Source: a virus
DNA: 64,000 nt
Reading direction: 5' to 3' (one strand)
IMG/VR virus record: IMGVR_UViG_3300031673_000019
Location: 1 to 64,000 of that record
The notes beneath the pieces are model-generated. The model was given only the letters and a program-made list of their open reading frames with translations. It did not search any database and had not been told where the DNA came from. Shown here piece after piece: positions 24,369 to 33,900 of this stretch. Position 1 is the stretch's first letter, and each line of letters starts with the position of its first letter. The translations under genes and the position numbers were made by a program.

Positions 24369-25964
24369 ATGGCCCTCGATTTTTACGGAGTCAGGATCGA
24401 AGGGAGGATCCGTCAGTTTCCGCGAGGCAATCTTCCTGAGCGCACTGTAGAGCTTTGGGTGGAGCCGCAGGAGTCGCAGTTGACCGTGTTCAACACGGCG
24501 CTTGCTTTTCTGTCCCAGATTGATGTGACGCTGAAGCTGGGGGAGGTGGCTCAGATTGCCATGGTGCTGACACCTCCGTTTGAGGAGGGGTTGCAGCTGA
24601 TCAATTCAGAGCTGATTCGGCAAGGGACGGGGCGTATCGAAGTCAACATGTCGTACACGACAGGGATTGACGACGGTCGCGGTCTTTCGAATTCGGTGCT
24701 GCCGTTTTCTGGATTCCTTCAAAAGCCAGACGTGCAGGTTGGTCAGGACATCGTGATCACCCTCATAGGCCTTGGCGCTGGGTATGCGTTGACCAACGCG
24801 GCCGGGACGGATTCCGAGCATTTTGGCCCGGACAAGTCCGTCGCTGACGTTGTGCAGGATATATTTTCTAAATACCGGATCGACAATGGGGATAGCTTCA
24901 CGTTGGATACGTCGAAGCTGTACTCTCGCATCAAGCCGCAAAGGTCAGGGCCCGACGGAGAGTACAATGTCATGGATCCGAAGAAGGGGGACCCGTTCTT
25001 CAGAAGGCCGCCCGTCATACAGGGGCAGCTGCTGAAGGAGGGGGAGAAGAAAAAGAGGGGCGCGGACGACTTTGGCGTGACGCTTATACGCGGCCCGCGC
25101 AATGATTGGTGGCTGGTCCGGGAGCTTCTCGACGACTATGGATACGACATGGTCTTGGAGGCGAACAAAGTCTTCATCGTCGACAAGACGGAGTGGCTGG
25201 CGGATGCCTTTACGAGAGACCCGGCTAACAGGAAGAAGTTTCTTATCCGTGGGAATACTGATCCGACAAGGAACATGTATCCGGCGTTGACGTATTCGTC
25301 GCCCACAGATGGGGCATGGGTTGGCCCTGGGCTGGGAAGAGTGGTCGGCAAGGACTACGACGACAGCAAGAAGGAAGACAGCGAGGTTGTCGCCGACCCT
25401 GAGAACCCAGGAGAGGCTCCGACTCTCTCGAAGGAACAGTCGTATTACGATCCCGACAACAAGGATGCCGGGATTGCTGGGCCGCAAGACGCGGCAAAAA
25501 ACCTTCCGGGAGATCCAAACGACCCTGCGTATGTGCGGAAGATGCGGGCGGAGTGGAAGCAGTCACTCATGGATCATGGCATCAAGTGCCAGGTCGAATC
25601 GATCGGAGTGCCAAACCTAAAGCCAGGCGACGTCGTGGATATCACTGGGTTCGAGCCATACGGAGAGAATCCGGCGGACGAGAAGTACCTGTTCAATGGT
25701 CCCTATGGCGTGTTCGAGGTGAGGCATAGCGTTGGCATAGGCGGATGGACTACGTCGTTCACAGGGGTTATGAACGTGTGGCCGTCTGAGATGGGGCAGG
25801 CAACGCAGGGCGCTGCGGCGGGCGTGTCGGAGCAGCAGCCGATCCCCGAAGCGGATGCGGTGTCAGGGGCAGGGTCCGCAACCGAGACAGTGTCCCCCGT
25901 CCAGGAGGAAGCCGCGCCTGGCGCTGATGAACAGGCTGTGTTGGATCAAAGGCGCGGACGGTAA
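24369..25964 (+). CDS. Baseplate hub protein (gp27/gpD-like)
   Basis: A 531-residue product with the hub order: an N-terminal beta domain (FYGVRIEGRIRQF), a central region with LPFSGFLQKPDVQVGQDIVIT and SVADVVQDIFSKYRI, a YDMVLEANKVFIV segment, and a C-terminal WTTSFTGVMNVW strand. The disordered end is acidic. Together with the spike it forms the centre of the baseplate through which the tube passes. The match is to the late control D/VgrG-type hub family by pattern. Confidence 0.75.
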   Translation: MALDFYGVRIEGRIRQFPRGNLPERTVELWVEPQESQLTVFNTALAFLSQIDVTLKLGEVAQIAMVLTPPFEEGLQLINSELIRQGTGRIEVNMSYTTGIDDGRGLSNSVLPFSGFLQKPDVQVGQDIVITLIGLGAGYALTNAAGTDSEHFGPDKSVADVVQDIFSKYRIDNGDSFTLDTSKLYSRIKPQRSGPDGEYNVMDPKKGDPFFRRPPVIQGQLLKEGEKKKRGADDFGVTLIRGPRNDWWLVRELLDDYGYDMVLEANKVFIVDKTEWLADAFTRDPANRKKFLIRGNTDPTRNMYPALTYSSPTDGAWVGPGLGRVVGKDYDDSKKEDSEVVADPENPGEAPTLSKEQSYYDPDNKDAGIAGPQDAAKNLPGDPNDPAYVRKMRAEWKQSLMDHGIKCQVESIGVPNLKPGDVVDITGFEPYGENPADEKYLFNGPYGVFEVRHSVGIGGWTTSFTGVMNVWPSEMGQATQGAAAGVSEQQPIPEADAVSGAGSATETVSPVQEEAAPGADEQAVLDQRRGR

Positions 25965-25969
25965 CGGCT

Positions 25970-26632
25970 ATGCCTCTTAAGTATGGACGTAGTGGGCTCG
26001 ATATTTTCCTGGAAAAATTCCAGCGCTGGGGTGCTGAGTATTATCGGAGGTATTACGGCCCGTACAAGGCAAAGGTTGTCTCGAATCGAGACCCTGATGG
26101 CCGAGGCAGGATCATCGTCGAATGCCGAAGGGCGCGACTGCCTCCTGGCAATGCAAGCTGGGTTTTGCCCATGATGCATGGCGCTGGTAACGGGCATGGG
26201 GTGTTCTGGCCTCCAGAGCAGGGCGACTTCGTTTGGATATTCTTTGAGAACGGTGATCCGACGAACCCGGCGACGTACATGGGCGGCTGGTATGCCCTCG
26301 ACGAGGTTAGCTCAGAGCATGACCCAGAAGAGGACGGGTCGCCTAAGAAGCGCGGATTCAAAACGCCAGGCGGCCACTCGATCACACTTTCCGACGTGGA
26401 CGGAGCGGAAAGAGTCACAATTCGGCACAAAGATGGTGCGATCGTCGAGTGGACGTCGGACGGCAAGGTCCAGATGGGCACAGAGGGCGGTTCGTTCGAG
26501 CCGATGATGAAGGGCACAACGGTCAAGCAGTGGCTGGAGACGCACACGCATCCCCATCCATGGGGGCCTACGTCTCCTCCGTTGCAGCCATTCCCCGTGA
26601 ATGGCTTGTCAGATGACACGGAGACGAGCTAG
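25970..26632 (+). CDS. Baseplate spike or OB-fold protein (gp5/gpV-like)
   Basis: A 220-residue product with an OB-fold segment (YYGPYKAKVVSNRDPDGRG, then SWVLPMM, GVFWPPEQGDFVWIFFENGD, ATYMGGWY), the plan of gp5 and gpV spikes. A C-terminal beta part (HSITLSDVDGAERVTI) and HTHPHP lead to the end. It would form the trimeric needle base at the tail tip. There is no lysozyme domain as in T4 gp5. The His-rich HTHPHP may bind metal. Confidence 0.8.
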   Translation: MPLKYGRSGLDIFLEKFQRWGAEYYRRYYGPYKAKVVSNRDPDGRGRIIVECRRARLPPGNASWVLPMMHGAGNGHGVFWPPEQGDFVWIFFENGDPTNPATYMGGWYALDEVSSEHDPEEDGSPKKRGFKTPGGHSITLSDVDGAERVTIRHKDGAIVEWTSDGKVQMGTEGGSFEPMMKGTTVKQWLETHTHPHPWGPTSPPLQPFPVNGLSDDTETS

Positions 26633-27093
26633 TGCCGCTGCAGCTCCCTGCGCTTCGTGCACGGCTGGACAAGGTGTTCAACGAGCAACTCGAAAGCCAG
26701 CAGAAGATCGCTCAGAAGATCGCTCAGGCGTACCAGGAGTATGCTCAGGCAGCGATTGCCCCGCCTGGGGCCACACTTGTTTTCAAGGGCTCCGAAGCGA
26801 AGCTTGTGGAGTTAGCTCTGCTTACGGTCATGAAGGGCCGCCTGCTGCCTCCAGACGCCGCGCAGCTTGTCGGGAACGCCGTGATGGCGTTCTGGCTGGT
26901 GCCGCCGGTGCTTACGTCTGCAGGAGGAGCGGTGACGCTGGTAGTGCCTACGGCAGGAGTCGCGAGGTTGCAGGCAGTCAAGGCGAATACAATTTCTCAG
27001 GCCGCGCTCGCGCTTGCGCAAGCGTTTGACCTGATGACCCGGACCGTGTTTGTTACCAACACGCCTCCCGTTCCCTCGGGGCCGATCTTCTGA
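26632..27093 (+). CDS. Small unknown baseplate-region protein
   Basis: GTG at 26632 overlaps the spike stop by one base and gives 153 residues. The N-terminal half is an amphipathic helix rich in Gln and Ala (QQKIAQKIAQAYQEYAQAA); the C-terminal half is hydrophobic and Ala-Val-Pro rich. No family was recognised. Its position among baseplate genes suggests a small structural or chaperone part. Confidence 0.55.
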   Translation: MPLQLPALRARLDKVFNEQLESQQKIAQKIAQAYQEYAQAAIAPPGATLVFKGSEAKLVELALLTVMKGRLLPPDAAQLVGNAVMAFWLVPPVLTSAGGAVTLVVPTAGVARLQAVKANTISQAALALAQAFDLMTRTVFVTNTPPVPSGPIF

Positions 27094-27479
27094 TGGCCGG
27101 ATCACGTATACGAAGCATTGCGTTCCCTTTCCGCAAGGGCACCTTGGCGTTTCCGAAGCAGTCGGAGAACGCTGAGGCCATTCGTGGGTCGGTGATTCAG
27201 ATCATCACAACCAACAAGGGCGAGCGCGTGATGCGTCCAGACTTTGGATGCAATGCTTTCTCGTTCGTCTTTGAGCCGAACTCTGAAGACTTTCGGGGTG
27301 ACGTGGAGCGAGAAGTGAGGCGATCCCTTGCTCGATGGGAGCGCCGTATCCGCGTTGACTCGGTCACGGTTGCACCGGAGAACAATGTGACGGAGCCAGG
27401 GCAGATTATCATCTCTATATCCTATACGATCGTCACGACTGGCGAGGTCGACTCAACGACCATTGCGGGGGGTGTCTGA
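27093..27479 (+). CDS. Baseplate wedge protein (T4 gp25/P2 W-like)
   Basis: A 128-residue product with the gp25-like plan: SENAEAIRGSVIQIITTNKGERVMRPDFG near the start, then a FVFEPNSEDFRGDVEREVRRSLARWERRIRV helix and a final beta strand. The family core segment (TxxGERxMrPdfG) is clear. It overlaps both neighbours by one base or ATGA-type joins and precedes the gp6/gpJ-like gene, the usual order. Confidence 0.9.
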   Translation: MAGSRIRSIAFPFRKGTLAFPKQSENAEAIRGSVIQIITTNKGERVMRPDFGCNAFSFVFEPNSEDFRGDVEREVRRSLARWERRIRVDSVTVAPENNVTEPGQIIISISYTIVTTGEVDSTTIAGGV

Positions 27480-29638
27480 TGGCCTCGACGATTACGCGGG
27501 TTCGGTACGCAGGACTTGACTTCAATACACACGAAGACGAGCTGCTTGCTCGGCTTCAGGTCAAGTTCGCGTCCGTCTACAACGATTTTGCGGCATCGTC
27601 GCTGGGCATCATGCTCGTCGACATCTTTTCGTTCGGGCTTGACACGCTTTCGTTCTATTTAGATCGCCGTGCTACGGACAACTTCCTTACGACGTCCAGG
27701 ACGCTATCGTCCGCGGCCCGCGCAGCCCGTCAGCTTGGGTATAAACCAGGTACGGCGAGCGCATCGAGCGTGGACATGGAAGTGAGTCTTGGTGAGGCGT
27801 ACTCCTTCACTGTGACGCTTCCGGCTGGGTTTCAATTCTTGGGCCCCAACGGGCTGATCTTCGAGGCCCAAGAATCTGCGACGTGGCTTGCAGGAGACAC
27901 GTCAACAAAAACCGTGCTTGCATCTGAGGGGCAAACGTTGACGGCCGTATTCTTCTCCAACGGAGAGGCAAATCAATCGTTCGACGTCAGCAACGTGCCC
28001 GCTTCTAAGTTTATCGTCGGCCCGGGGACGGAGAATGTCTCCCAGGTGACAGTGACGGTTGGCGGCGATGCCTGGGAGGAGAACGAGTTTCTTCAGTTCG
28101 GCGCCACGAACCAATTCGAGATGGGCTACAGCGATAGCCCCCCGACGGTTTCGTTTGGCGATGGCATTGCGGGCAACATCCCCGAGAGCGGCACAGAGAT
28201 CTCGGTAACCTACTTTGCGTCGTCCGGCGTATTGGGTACGGCTACGGCGGGGACAATCACATCGGCTGTTAGCCAGCTAGTCGTCGGCTTTGATGTGATT
28301 GACCTTGTGATCAACAATCCACAGGGCGCAAGCGGTGGCGCTGATCCAGAGACAATCAACAGCATCAAGGCGAACGCTCCAGGGTTCTTCCGCAGCCGCG
28401 GCGTGAACGTCACCTTGGACGACTACAAGGCGAGGGCCCAGTCGTTTGTAGACCCCGTCCTTGGGTCTATCGCGGTGGCGCGAGCTATCAACGTTCGTGG
28501 TTCGTCCGACGATGCGTTTTTGAATTCGAACATCGCAACGATACAGGCGTTGTCGAGCAGCTTCGTGACGGCGTCGGATGCCGGGGTTGCGGGGGTTGAA
28601 GTAGCCCTTGATTCGATCGACGCCTCGGTTGCCGCAGCCATCGTCGACGACACGGCCCTCGCGACAGACCTAGTCACGATTGCCGACGAGGAAGTGACTG
28701 TTCGCGCGTCGAGCGAAGATATCCGCACGGCCGCCAACATCATTTCGGTCAACTCTACAGGGGTTTCGTCGTCGCTGTCGTCGCTGACTTCGGTAGTCAG
28801 CGGCTATCCGGTTGCGGGGACGACTCAGATCACGTCAGCGGACTTGAATACACTGCTGAATGCGATCAATAGAGCCACGGCACAAAACAACGAGATATCG
28901 ACGCAGGCCGCGACAATATCTTCTGAGGTGACTACGATCACGTCATCGCTTGATGAGATCGACGCGAACGCGGACTCTGCGGAGACGCGTCGCGCCGGCA
29001 TACGCGTGGACATCGACTCGATCTCGGCGAACAGCACCATCGCGAGAACTGCTGTAGTTACGCTTGGTTCCGACATTTCGAGCATCGACAACAGTATCAG
29101 CACAAATCTGTCGGAAATCGACGAGCACGTGGACGGATTCCTGTCTTCGGAGTGTCAGGCGAACCTGATCGAGGTGCCGGTGTTGGCGTTGGACTCTGAG
29201 GGGTTCTATGTTGTGCCGTCCAACGGCTTGCAGAGGAGCTTGCAACGCTACTTGGACGCAGCGAAGGAAGTGACGCAGGTTGTTCGTGTCGTGGGTGCAT
29301 CCAACCTGCTGGTGGCGGCTGATATTACCGTCACGGTAGGCGTTCTTACGGGATACAACGAGGCGTCGCTCCGGTCTCAGGTAGAGGCGGAGATCCTAGG
29401 AGTGCTCCGGGGGCGCAGGTTCGATGCGGACCTACGGCTATCTGATCTGTATGCGCCCATCGCGCCGGAGCCGGACCGGATTACCATCGAAGGTGTTGAG
29501 TGGGTCATCATCAAAATCGTTGGCCCGTCCGACAGGATTGATTCCGACGGCAACCTTCCGGTCAGCCAGTACGAGGTCGTCACACGTGGAACGATCACCG
29601 TCACGTCGACTGTCGTAACCGAATCGAACTTCAACTAG
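27479..29638 (+). CDS. Baseplate wedge protein (gp6/gpJ-like) with a helical insertion
   Basis: A 719-residue product. The N-terminal LVDIFSFGLDTLSFYLDRRA and the C-terminal FDADLRLSDLYAPIAPEPDR segment match the baseplate J/gp6 family. Between residues about 340 and 560 there is an extended low-complexity helical region rich in Ser, Ala, Thr and Ile (for example ISSEVTTITSSLDEIDANAD) that looks like a coiled coil. Family members without it are about 300-600 residues. The insertion may project from the wedge as a fibre attachment arm, an inference. Confidence 0.85.
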   Translation: MASTITRVRYAGLDFNTHEDELLARLQVKFASVYNDFAASSLGIMLVDIFSFGLDTLSFYLDRRATDNFLTTSRTLSSAARAARQLGYKPGTASASSVDMEVSLGEAYSFTVTLPAGFQFLGPNGLIFEAQESATWLAGDTSTKTVLASEGQTLTAVFFSNGEANQSFDVSNVPASKFIVGPGTENVSQVTVTVGGDAWEENEFLQFGATNQFEMGYSDSPPTVSFGDGIAGNIPESGTEISVTYFASSGVLGTATAGTITSAVSQLVVGFDVIDLVINNPQGASGGADPETINSIKANAPGFFRSRGVNVTLDDYKARAQSFVDPVLGSIAVARAINVRGSSDDAFLNSNIATIQALSSSFVTASDAGVAGVEVALDSIDASVAAAIVDDTALATDLVTIADEEVTVRASSEDIRTAANIISVNSTGVSSSLSSLTSVVSGYPVAGTTQITSADLNTLLNAINRATAQNNEISTQAATISSEVTTITSSLDEIDANADSAETRRAGIRVDIDSISANSTIARTAVVTLGSDISSIDNSISTNLSEIDEHVDGFLSSECQANLIEVPVLALDSEGFYVVPSNGLQRSLQRYLDAAKEVTQVVRVVGASNLLVAADITVTVGVLTGYNEASLRSQVEAEILGVLRGRRFDADLRLSDLYAPIAPEPDRITIEGVEWVIIKIVGPSDRIDSDGNLPVSQYEVVTRGTITVTSTVVTESNFN

Positions 29639-29648
29639 GGGACGGCCC

Positions 29649-30074
29649 GTGAGTATTTCAAGCACTAGCTCGAACATCTCGAAGAGTTCGAATACGATCG
29701 AGTTGTTCAAGGGGGAGAGCAAAGACCTAGTGGTCACGGTGACTCAGCTCTCTGAAGCGGCCAGCGACAATGAGTGTGTTGACGTTTATGACCCTGTTGA
29801 CCTAACGGGGGCAACAGTATTTTTTACGGTAAGGAAGAGCGTCAAGGAAGCGCTGTCCATTCTTGAGAAGGATTCCACGAACGCCCTTGAGATAGAGGTG
29901 TCGTCTCCTGCGACGACGGGAGTGGCGACGATCTACATCACGTCTGGGGACACCGTGGGACTCGACGCAGGCACATATGTTTTTGATATCTGGGTTGAGC
30001 TGTCAAGCGGCAAGAGATCTCCCGTCATTGAGATTTCCGAATTTATTGTGAGAGATGCTGTCAAGAGGTGGTAG
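29649..30074 (+). CDS. BppU-like N-terminal domain protein
   Basis: GTG at 29649 gives 141 residues. After a Ser-rich leader comes an Ig-like beta domain: IELFKGESKDLVVTV, DLTGATVFFTVRK, LEIEVSSPATTGVATIYI and GTYVFDIWVELSSGKRSPV. This is the pattern of baseplate upper protein (BppU) N-terminal domains that dock adhesins on baseplates. It lies between the wedge gene and the metallopeptidase candidate, consistent with an adaptor role. Confidence 0.6.
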   Translation: MSISSTSSNISKSSNTIELFKGESKDLVVTVTQLSEAASDNECVDVYDPVDLTGATVFFTVRKSVKEALSILEKDSTNALEIEVSSPATTGVATIYITSGDTVGLDAGTYVFDIWVELSSGKRSPVIEISEFIVRDAVKRW

Positions 30075-30097
30075 GCGAAGGCTTGCGGTAGATAGTC

Positions 30098-30961
30098 ATG
30101 ACTGATCGTGAATTATACGAAGCTGTGGCGACAGCGATTCGCAAGGGTCATCCTTCGATGGAGGTGCGCTACAAAAACGAATCATGGTTTATGCAGTTGC
30201 TAGGGCTATTGGTATACCCGTTCAATCAGGGGTACATGGACAGGCTTACGACGACCATTGGTTCGACGGTGTACTTTCCTGCGCTGTATATTGTGCGGGA
30301 AGACTTTGAGCGGTACGCGCGGATTTTGGCTCACGAAGGCGTCCACATCTTCGACAGAGAGCAGGAAGGATTTAGGTTCTTCATCAAGTACCTGATGCCT
30401 CAGGCTCTGTTCGTGCCGTTGATGGCAGCCTTTTTTGTATTGGGCGGATGGCTCGCGGGGTTGGTGCTCATAGGGGGGCTGATTACGTCCTACGGCGCCT
30501 TGCTCGCAGCAAGTATGGGGCTGGAGACAGTGAAGGCTCGGCTTGGCGTGTTCTACAGCCTGGCTGGGCTTACGATGCTTGGGTTCTTCGGGGCTGCCGT
30601 GACCACTACTGGGTGGTTGACCGCGCTGCCCGTGATGGCGCTCATGGCGTTAGCCCCGTGGCCTGCGAGATGGCGGGCGGAATACGAGTATCGCGGATAC
30701 GCGATGGGGATTGCCATCTCTTGCTGGAAGTATGGAACCTATTCTGATGATATGATCGCAAGGCGTGTGCAGACGTTCGCCGGGTTCGAGTATTATCGGA
30801 TGGATCCGAACAAGAAAGCGGTACGCGTTCGGCTAGAGCAGATCCGTGAGATTTGCAAGACTGGCGCGATTCTGAAGGGTGCTACGGCGCAGCCGTATCG
30901 ACGAATTTACGATGTGTATCGCAACGCGGGCCGCGTGATGCCTGGGGTCAACTATGCCTAA
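30098..30961 (+). CDS. Membrane-embedded HExxH metallopeptidase candidate
   Basis: A 287-residue product. Residues 79-83 read HEGVH, an HExxH zinc-peptidase motif (ILAHEGVHIFD). Residues about 105-190 form three to four hydrophobic segments (LFVPLMAAFFVLGGWLAGLV, ARLGVFYSLAGLTMLGFFGA). A later segment WRAEYEYRGYAMGI (Glu 195 and 197) resembles the third-ligand pattern E-x-x-A/Y of short metallopeptidases. The N-terminal domain is soluble. The gene overlaps the next fibre gene (ATGCCTAA) and follows a BppU-like gene, so it is in the tail operon. A role in host envelope penetration or in processing tail proteins is possible; the catalytic role is inferred from motifs only. Confidence 0.6.
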   Translation: MTDRELYEAVATAIRKGHPSMEVRYKNESWFMQLLGLLVYPFNQGYMDRLTTTIGSTVYFPALYIVREDFERYARILAHEGVHIFDREQEGFRFFIKYLMPQALFVPLMAAFFVLGGWLAGLVLIGGLITSYGALLAASMGLETVKARLGVFYSLAGLTMLGFFGAAVTTTGWLTALPVMALMALAPWPARWRAEYEYRGYAMGIAISCWKYGTYSDDMIARRVQTFAGFEYYRMDPNKKAVRVRLEQIREICKTGAILKGATAQPYRRIYDVYRNAGRVMPGVNYA

Positions 30962-33900
30962 TACGACGAAGATGCTCTGGCCGTTTCCGGCCGAGGACCA
31001 GGATCCGTGGTACGAGACGTTTGCGTCGATGGTGTCCGCTATGGACGCCTCTGCGTATGCCGCTCGTGAAGATCGGCAGTTGTTGTTGGGCGGCGGCGGG
31101 ATTATCTCGTTTGATGCGTCGTCTGGACTGTTGACATGGTCGGCTGACTTCGAGATTTTTTCGACGATCTCAGGTTTCCTACTGTCGATTCCGGCAGGGT
31201 CGGTAACGCTGGCCGACGGGCAGATGGCGTACACGGTCGTGACGCGGTCGCCTACGCAAGACCTTACGCTCGGGTTTACGGTTGCGGATACGGCTCCTAG
31301 CACGGACGGGGCGCTCGTATTTGTGTTTCGCCGCGGGTCGGCGGTCTACTGGCGCAACGGAGCGAAGATTGACGATGGCATCCCTGGCGACATCTTTGCC
31401 GGGAGCGCTGGCGGAACGGACGCGAATGCGATCCATGTCAACGCAGGCGGCGAGATCAACGGCTTAACCGCCAAGGGCACGCCCGTTGCGGCAGACATTG
31501 TGGTCATTGAGGACAGCGCCGACTCTTTTAGCAAGAAGAAAATCACGCTCACCGACCTTCTCGGCGGCGGAGGCACACTGGATGATGCTTACGGCGCAGC
31601 GGGTGCGGGAAGGACGATCGACGTCGACGGGCCTGGGGTTCTTTTTAACAACTCCAATGACAACGCGAACGACGTTTTCTTTGTAACGAAGTCTCCGCCA
31701 TCAGGGGTGAGGGCAGGCGACGGCATATCAGTTTTTTTGGATACGGATGCTACAGGTGATAGCATCTATATTGCGCATGACGGGACGGGCGGTTATGCGA
31801 TTGACATCGATCAGTCGGCAGCCGCGGGCGGCGGCATCCTGGTCTTGGTTGCGGGCGGATCGAATCCCGGGATTACTGTAGATAATACTGCGGGGAGTGG
31901 AGCTTCCGCTGTTTTTGATGGTGGAGCCGGCGTGCAGCTATCTCCCGTTTTGCACCTCACGTCGGAGGCGGCTGCCGTCCCCGGGGGAGTGCCTGCGGCA
32001 GGAGAAGGCAAGCTTTGGGTCAGGAATGATATTCCGAACGTTTTGGTGTTTACGGACGACGCCGGGTCGGACACGGTCCTTGGTGCTGGCGGTGGCGGAA
32101 ATACGCTTGATGGGGCGTATGACCAGGGTGGGGCAGGTGTTGGTCGTGCGATTACAGCGGATTCTGGCGCTGTCACGGTCACAAGTTCTGCGGCGGACAC
32201 AAACAACGTCGTCGAGGTAACAAAAAGTCCTGCCGGGGCACAGGCTGGTATTGGCGTTCTCGTGACAATGGGTGCGAACACGACGGGTGCAGGCCTGAGC
32301 GTGGCGCAGTCTGGGACGGGCGCTGCAGCTATTTTGGCAGGCGGGTCAGGTGTACAGCTATCTCCCGTTATTCACATTACGTCGGAGGCATCTGCTGTCC
32401 CCGGAGGGGCCCCATCTGCAGGCCAGGGCAAGCTATGGGTTAGGGATGATATTCCGAACGTCCTGGTGTTTACGGACGACGCCGGGTCGGACACGGTCCT
32501 TGGTGCTGGCGGTGGCGGAAATACGCTTGATGGGGCGTATGACCAAGGTGGGGCAGGTGTTGGTCGTGCGATTACAGCGGACGCTGGCGCTGTTACTGTC
32601 ACGAACTCTGCGGCGGACACAAACAACGTCGTCGAGGTAACAAAAAGTCCTGCTGGGTCGCAGGCTGGTATTGGCGTTCTTGTGACAATGGGTGCGAATA
32701 CGACAGGCGCAGGCCTGAGCGTGGCGCAGTCTGGGACGGGCGCAGCCGCCATTTTGGCAGGTGGCGCGGGCGTGCAGGTAAGCCCTGTCGTTCATTTTAC
32801 GAGCGAGGCGGCGTCGGTCCCTGGAGGGTCGCCCTCGGCAGGGCAGGGCAAGCTATGGGTGCGCAGTGATGCGCCGAACGTTGTGGTGTACACCGATGAC
32901 ACGGGTGTGGACACTGTTCTTGGCTCGGGTGTCGCTGAGGCCTTGGCGACGACGGGGGCCGATGTCGATGTGGCGGCGGCTGCTCCGCCTGAGGTTGGGC
33001 AGGTGCTCAAGGCGACGAGTGCCACGACGGCGACGTGGCAGAGTCCTCAGGCTCTCTCTTCGGCGCAGGGCGACTACATGCTAGCCCAGCTTGCCGCAGA
33101 TCAAAGCGCAGGGCTTTTGGTCGGGGATCCAGTCCGCTTCGCTTCGGTATTCAATTCCCGCGGGAGCATCGCTCTCGACGCGGGGACGTACCAGTTCACT
33201 CTCAAAGTGGGACGGACATACTTCCTGAATGCCTATGTTCGCAGGGTGGGCACCCGCATTAACTTTGCCTGGTATGACGTTACCAACGGCGCGCCCCTTG
33301 GCTCCGACGGAGAGGGCTCAAGCTCTGCCAGCAATAGCAACGCCGTCGCAACCGTCACCCCCACGACAGACATTCTTGTAGAGGTGCAGATCACCGACGT
33401 CAGCGCCGTCACGAGCCTTGACGCTGAGGTGACCGCCGGATACCCGTCCACCTACGCGAGCATTATCGAGATCGGCGCCGTCCAGGCCAACGTCATCGGC
33501 GGCCTGGAGTTCGTGGATGAGATTGTCGTCGCATCTCCGGGGCAAGATTTCTCGTTTGGTGCGGCGGGGGACGGCCTCTTCCAAAGGGCTCTCGACGGTG
33601 ACGTCGATGACGAGTACGTCATCATCGGCGATGTCGTGAAGGGGACAGACACCCTCCAGGATATATCGATCGAGCCCAACGCGCTAACGACGAACCAGCT
33701 CTCAACCCGGTATCGATTCATCGACGCATCTTCGACGATAAACATCTCTCAGGATGCCTACCTCACCGCCGCAAACACGGGCACATCCTTCGGCATCGGC
33801 ACGGTGATTCACTTTGAGGCTACGCTCCGCGCCAAGACAGGGCAGGGGCGGGGCTTCTTTTCATCCTTTGGGGCCGACGATGGGACCAACACCCTCGCTG

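Noticed and set aside
31930-32940. CRISPR-like repeat structure
   Set aside because: The repeats are 420 bases, coding and adjacent without spacers, so they are protein repeats.
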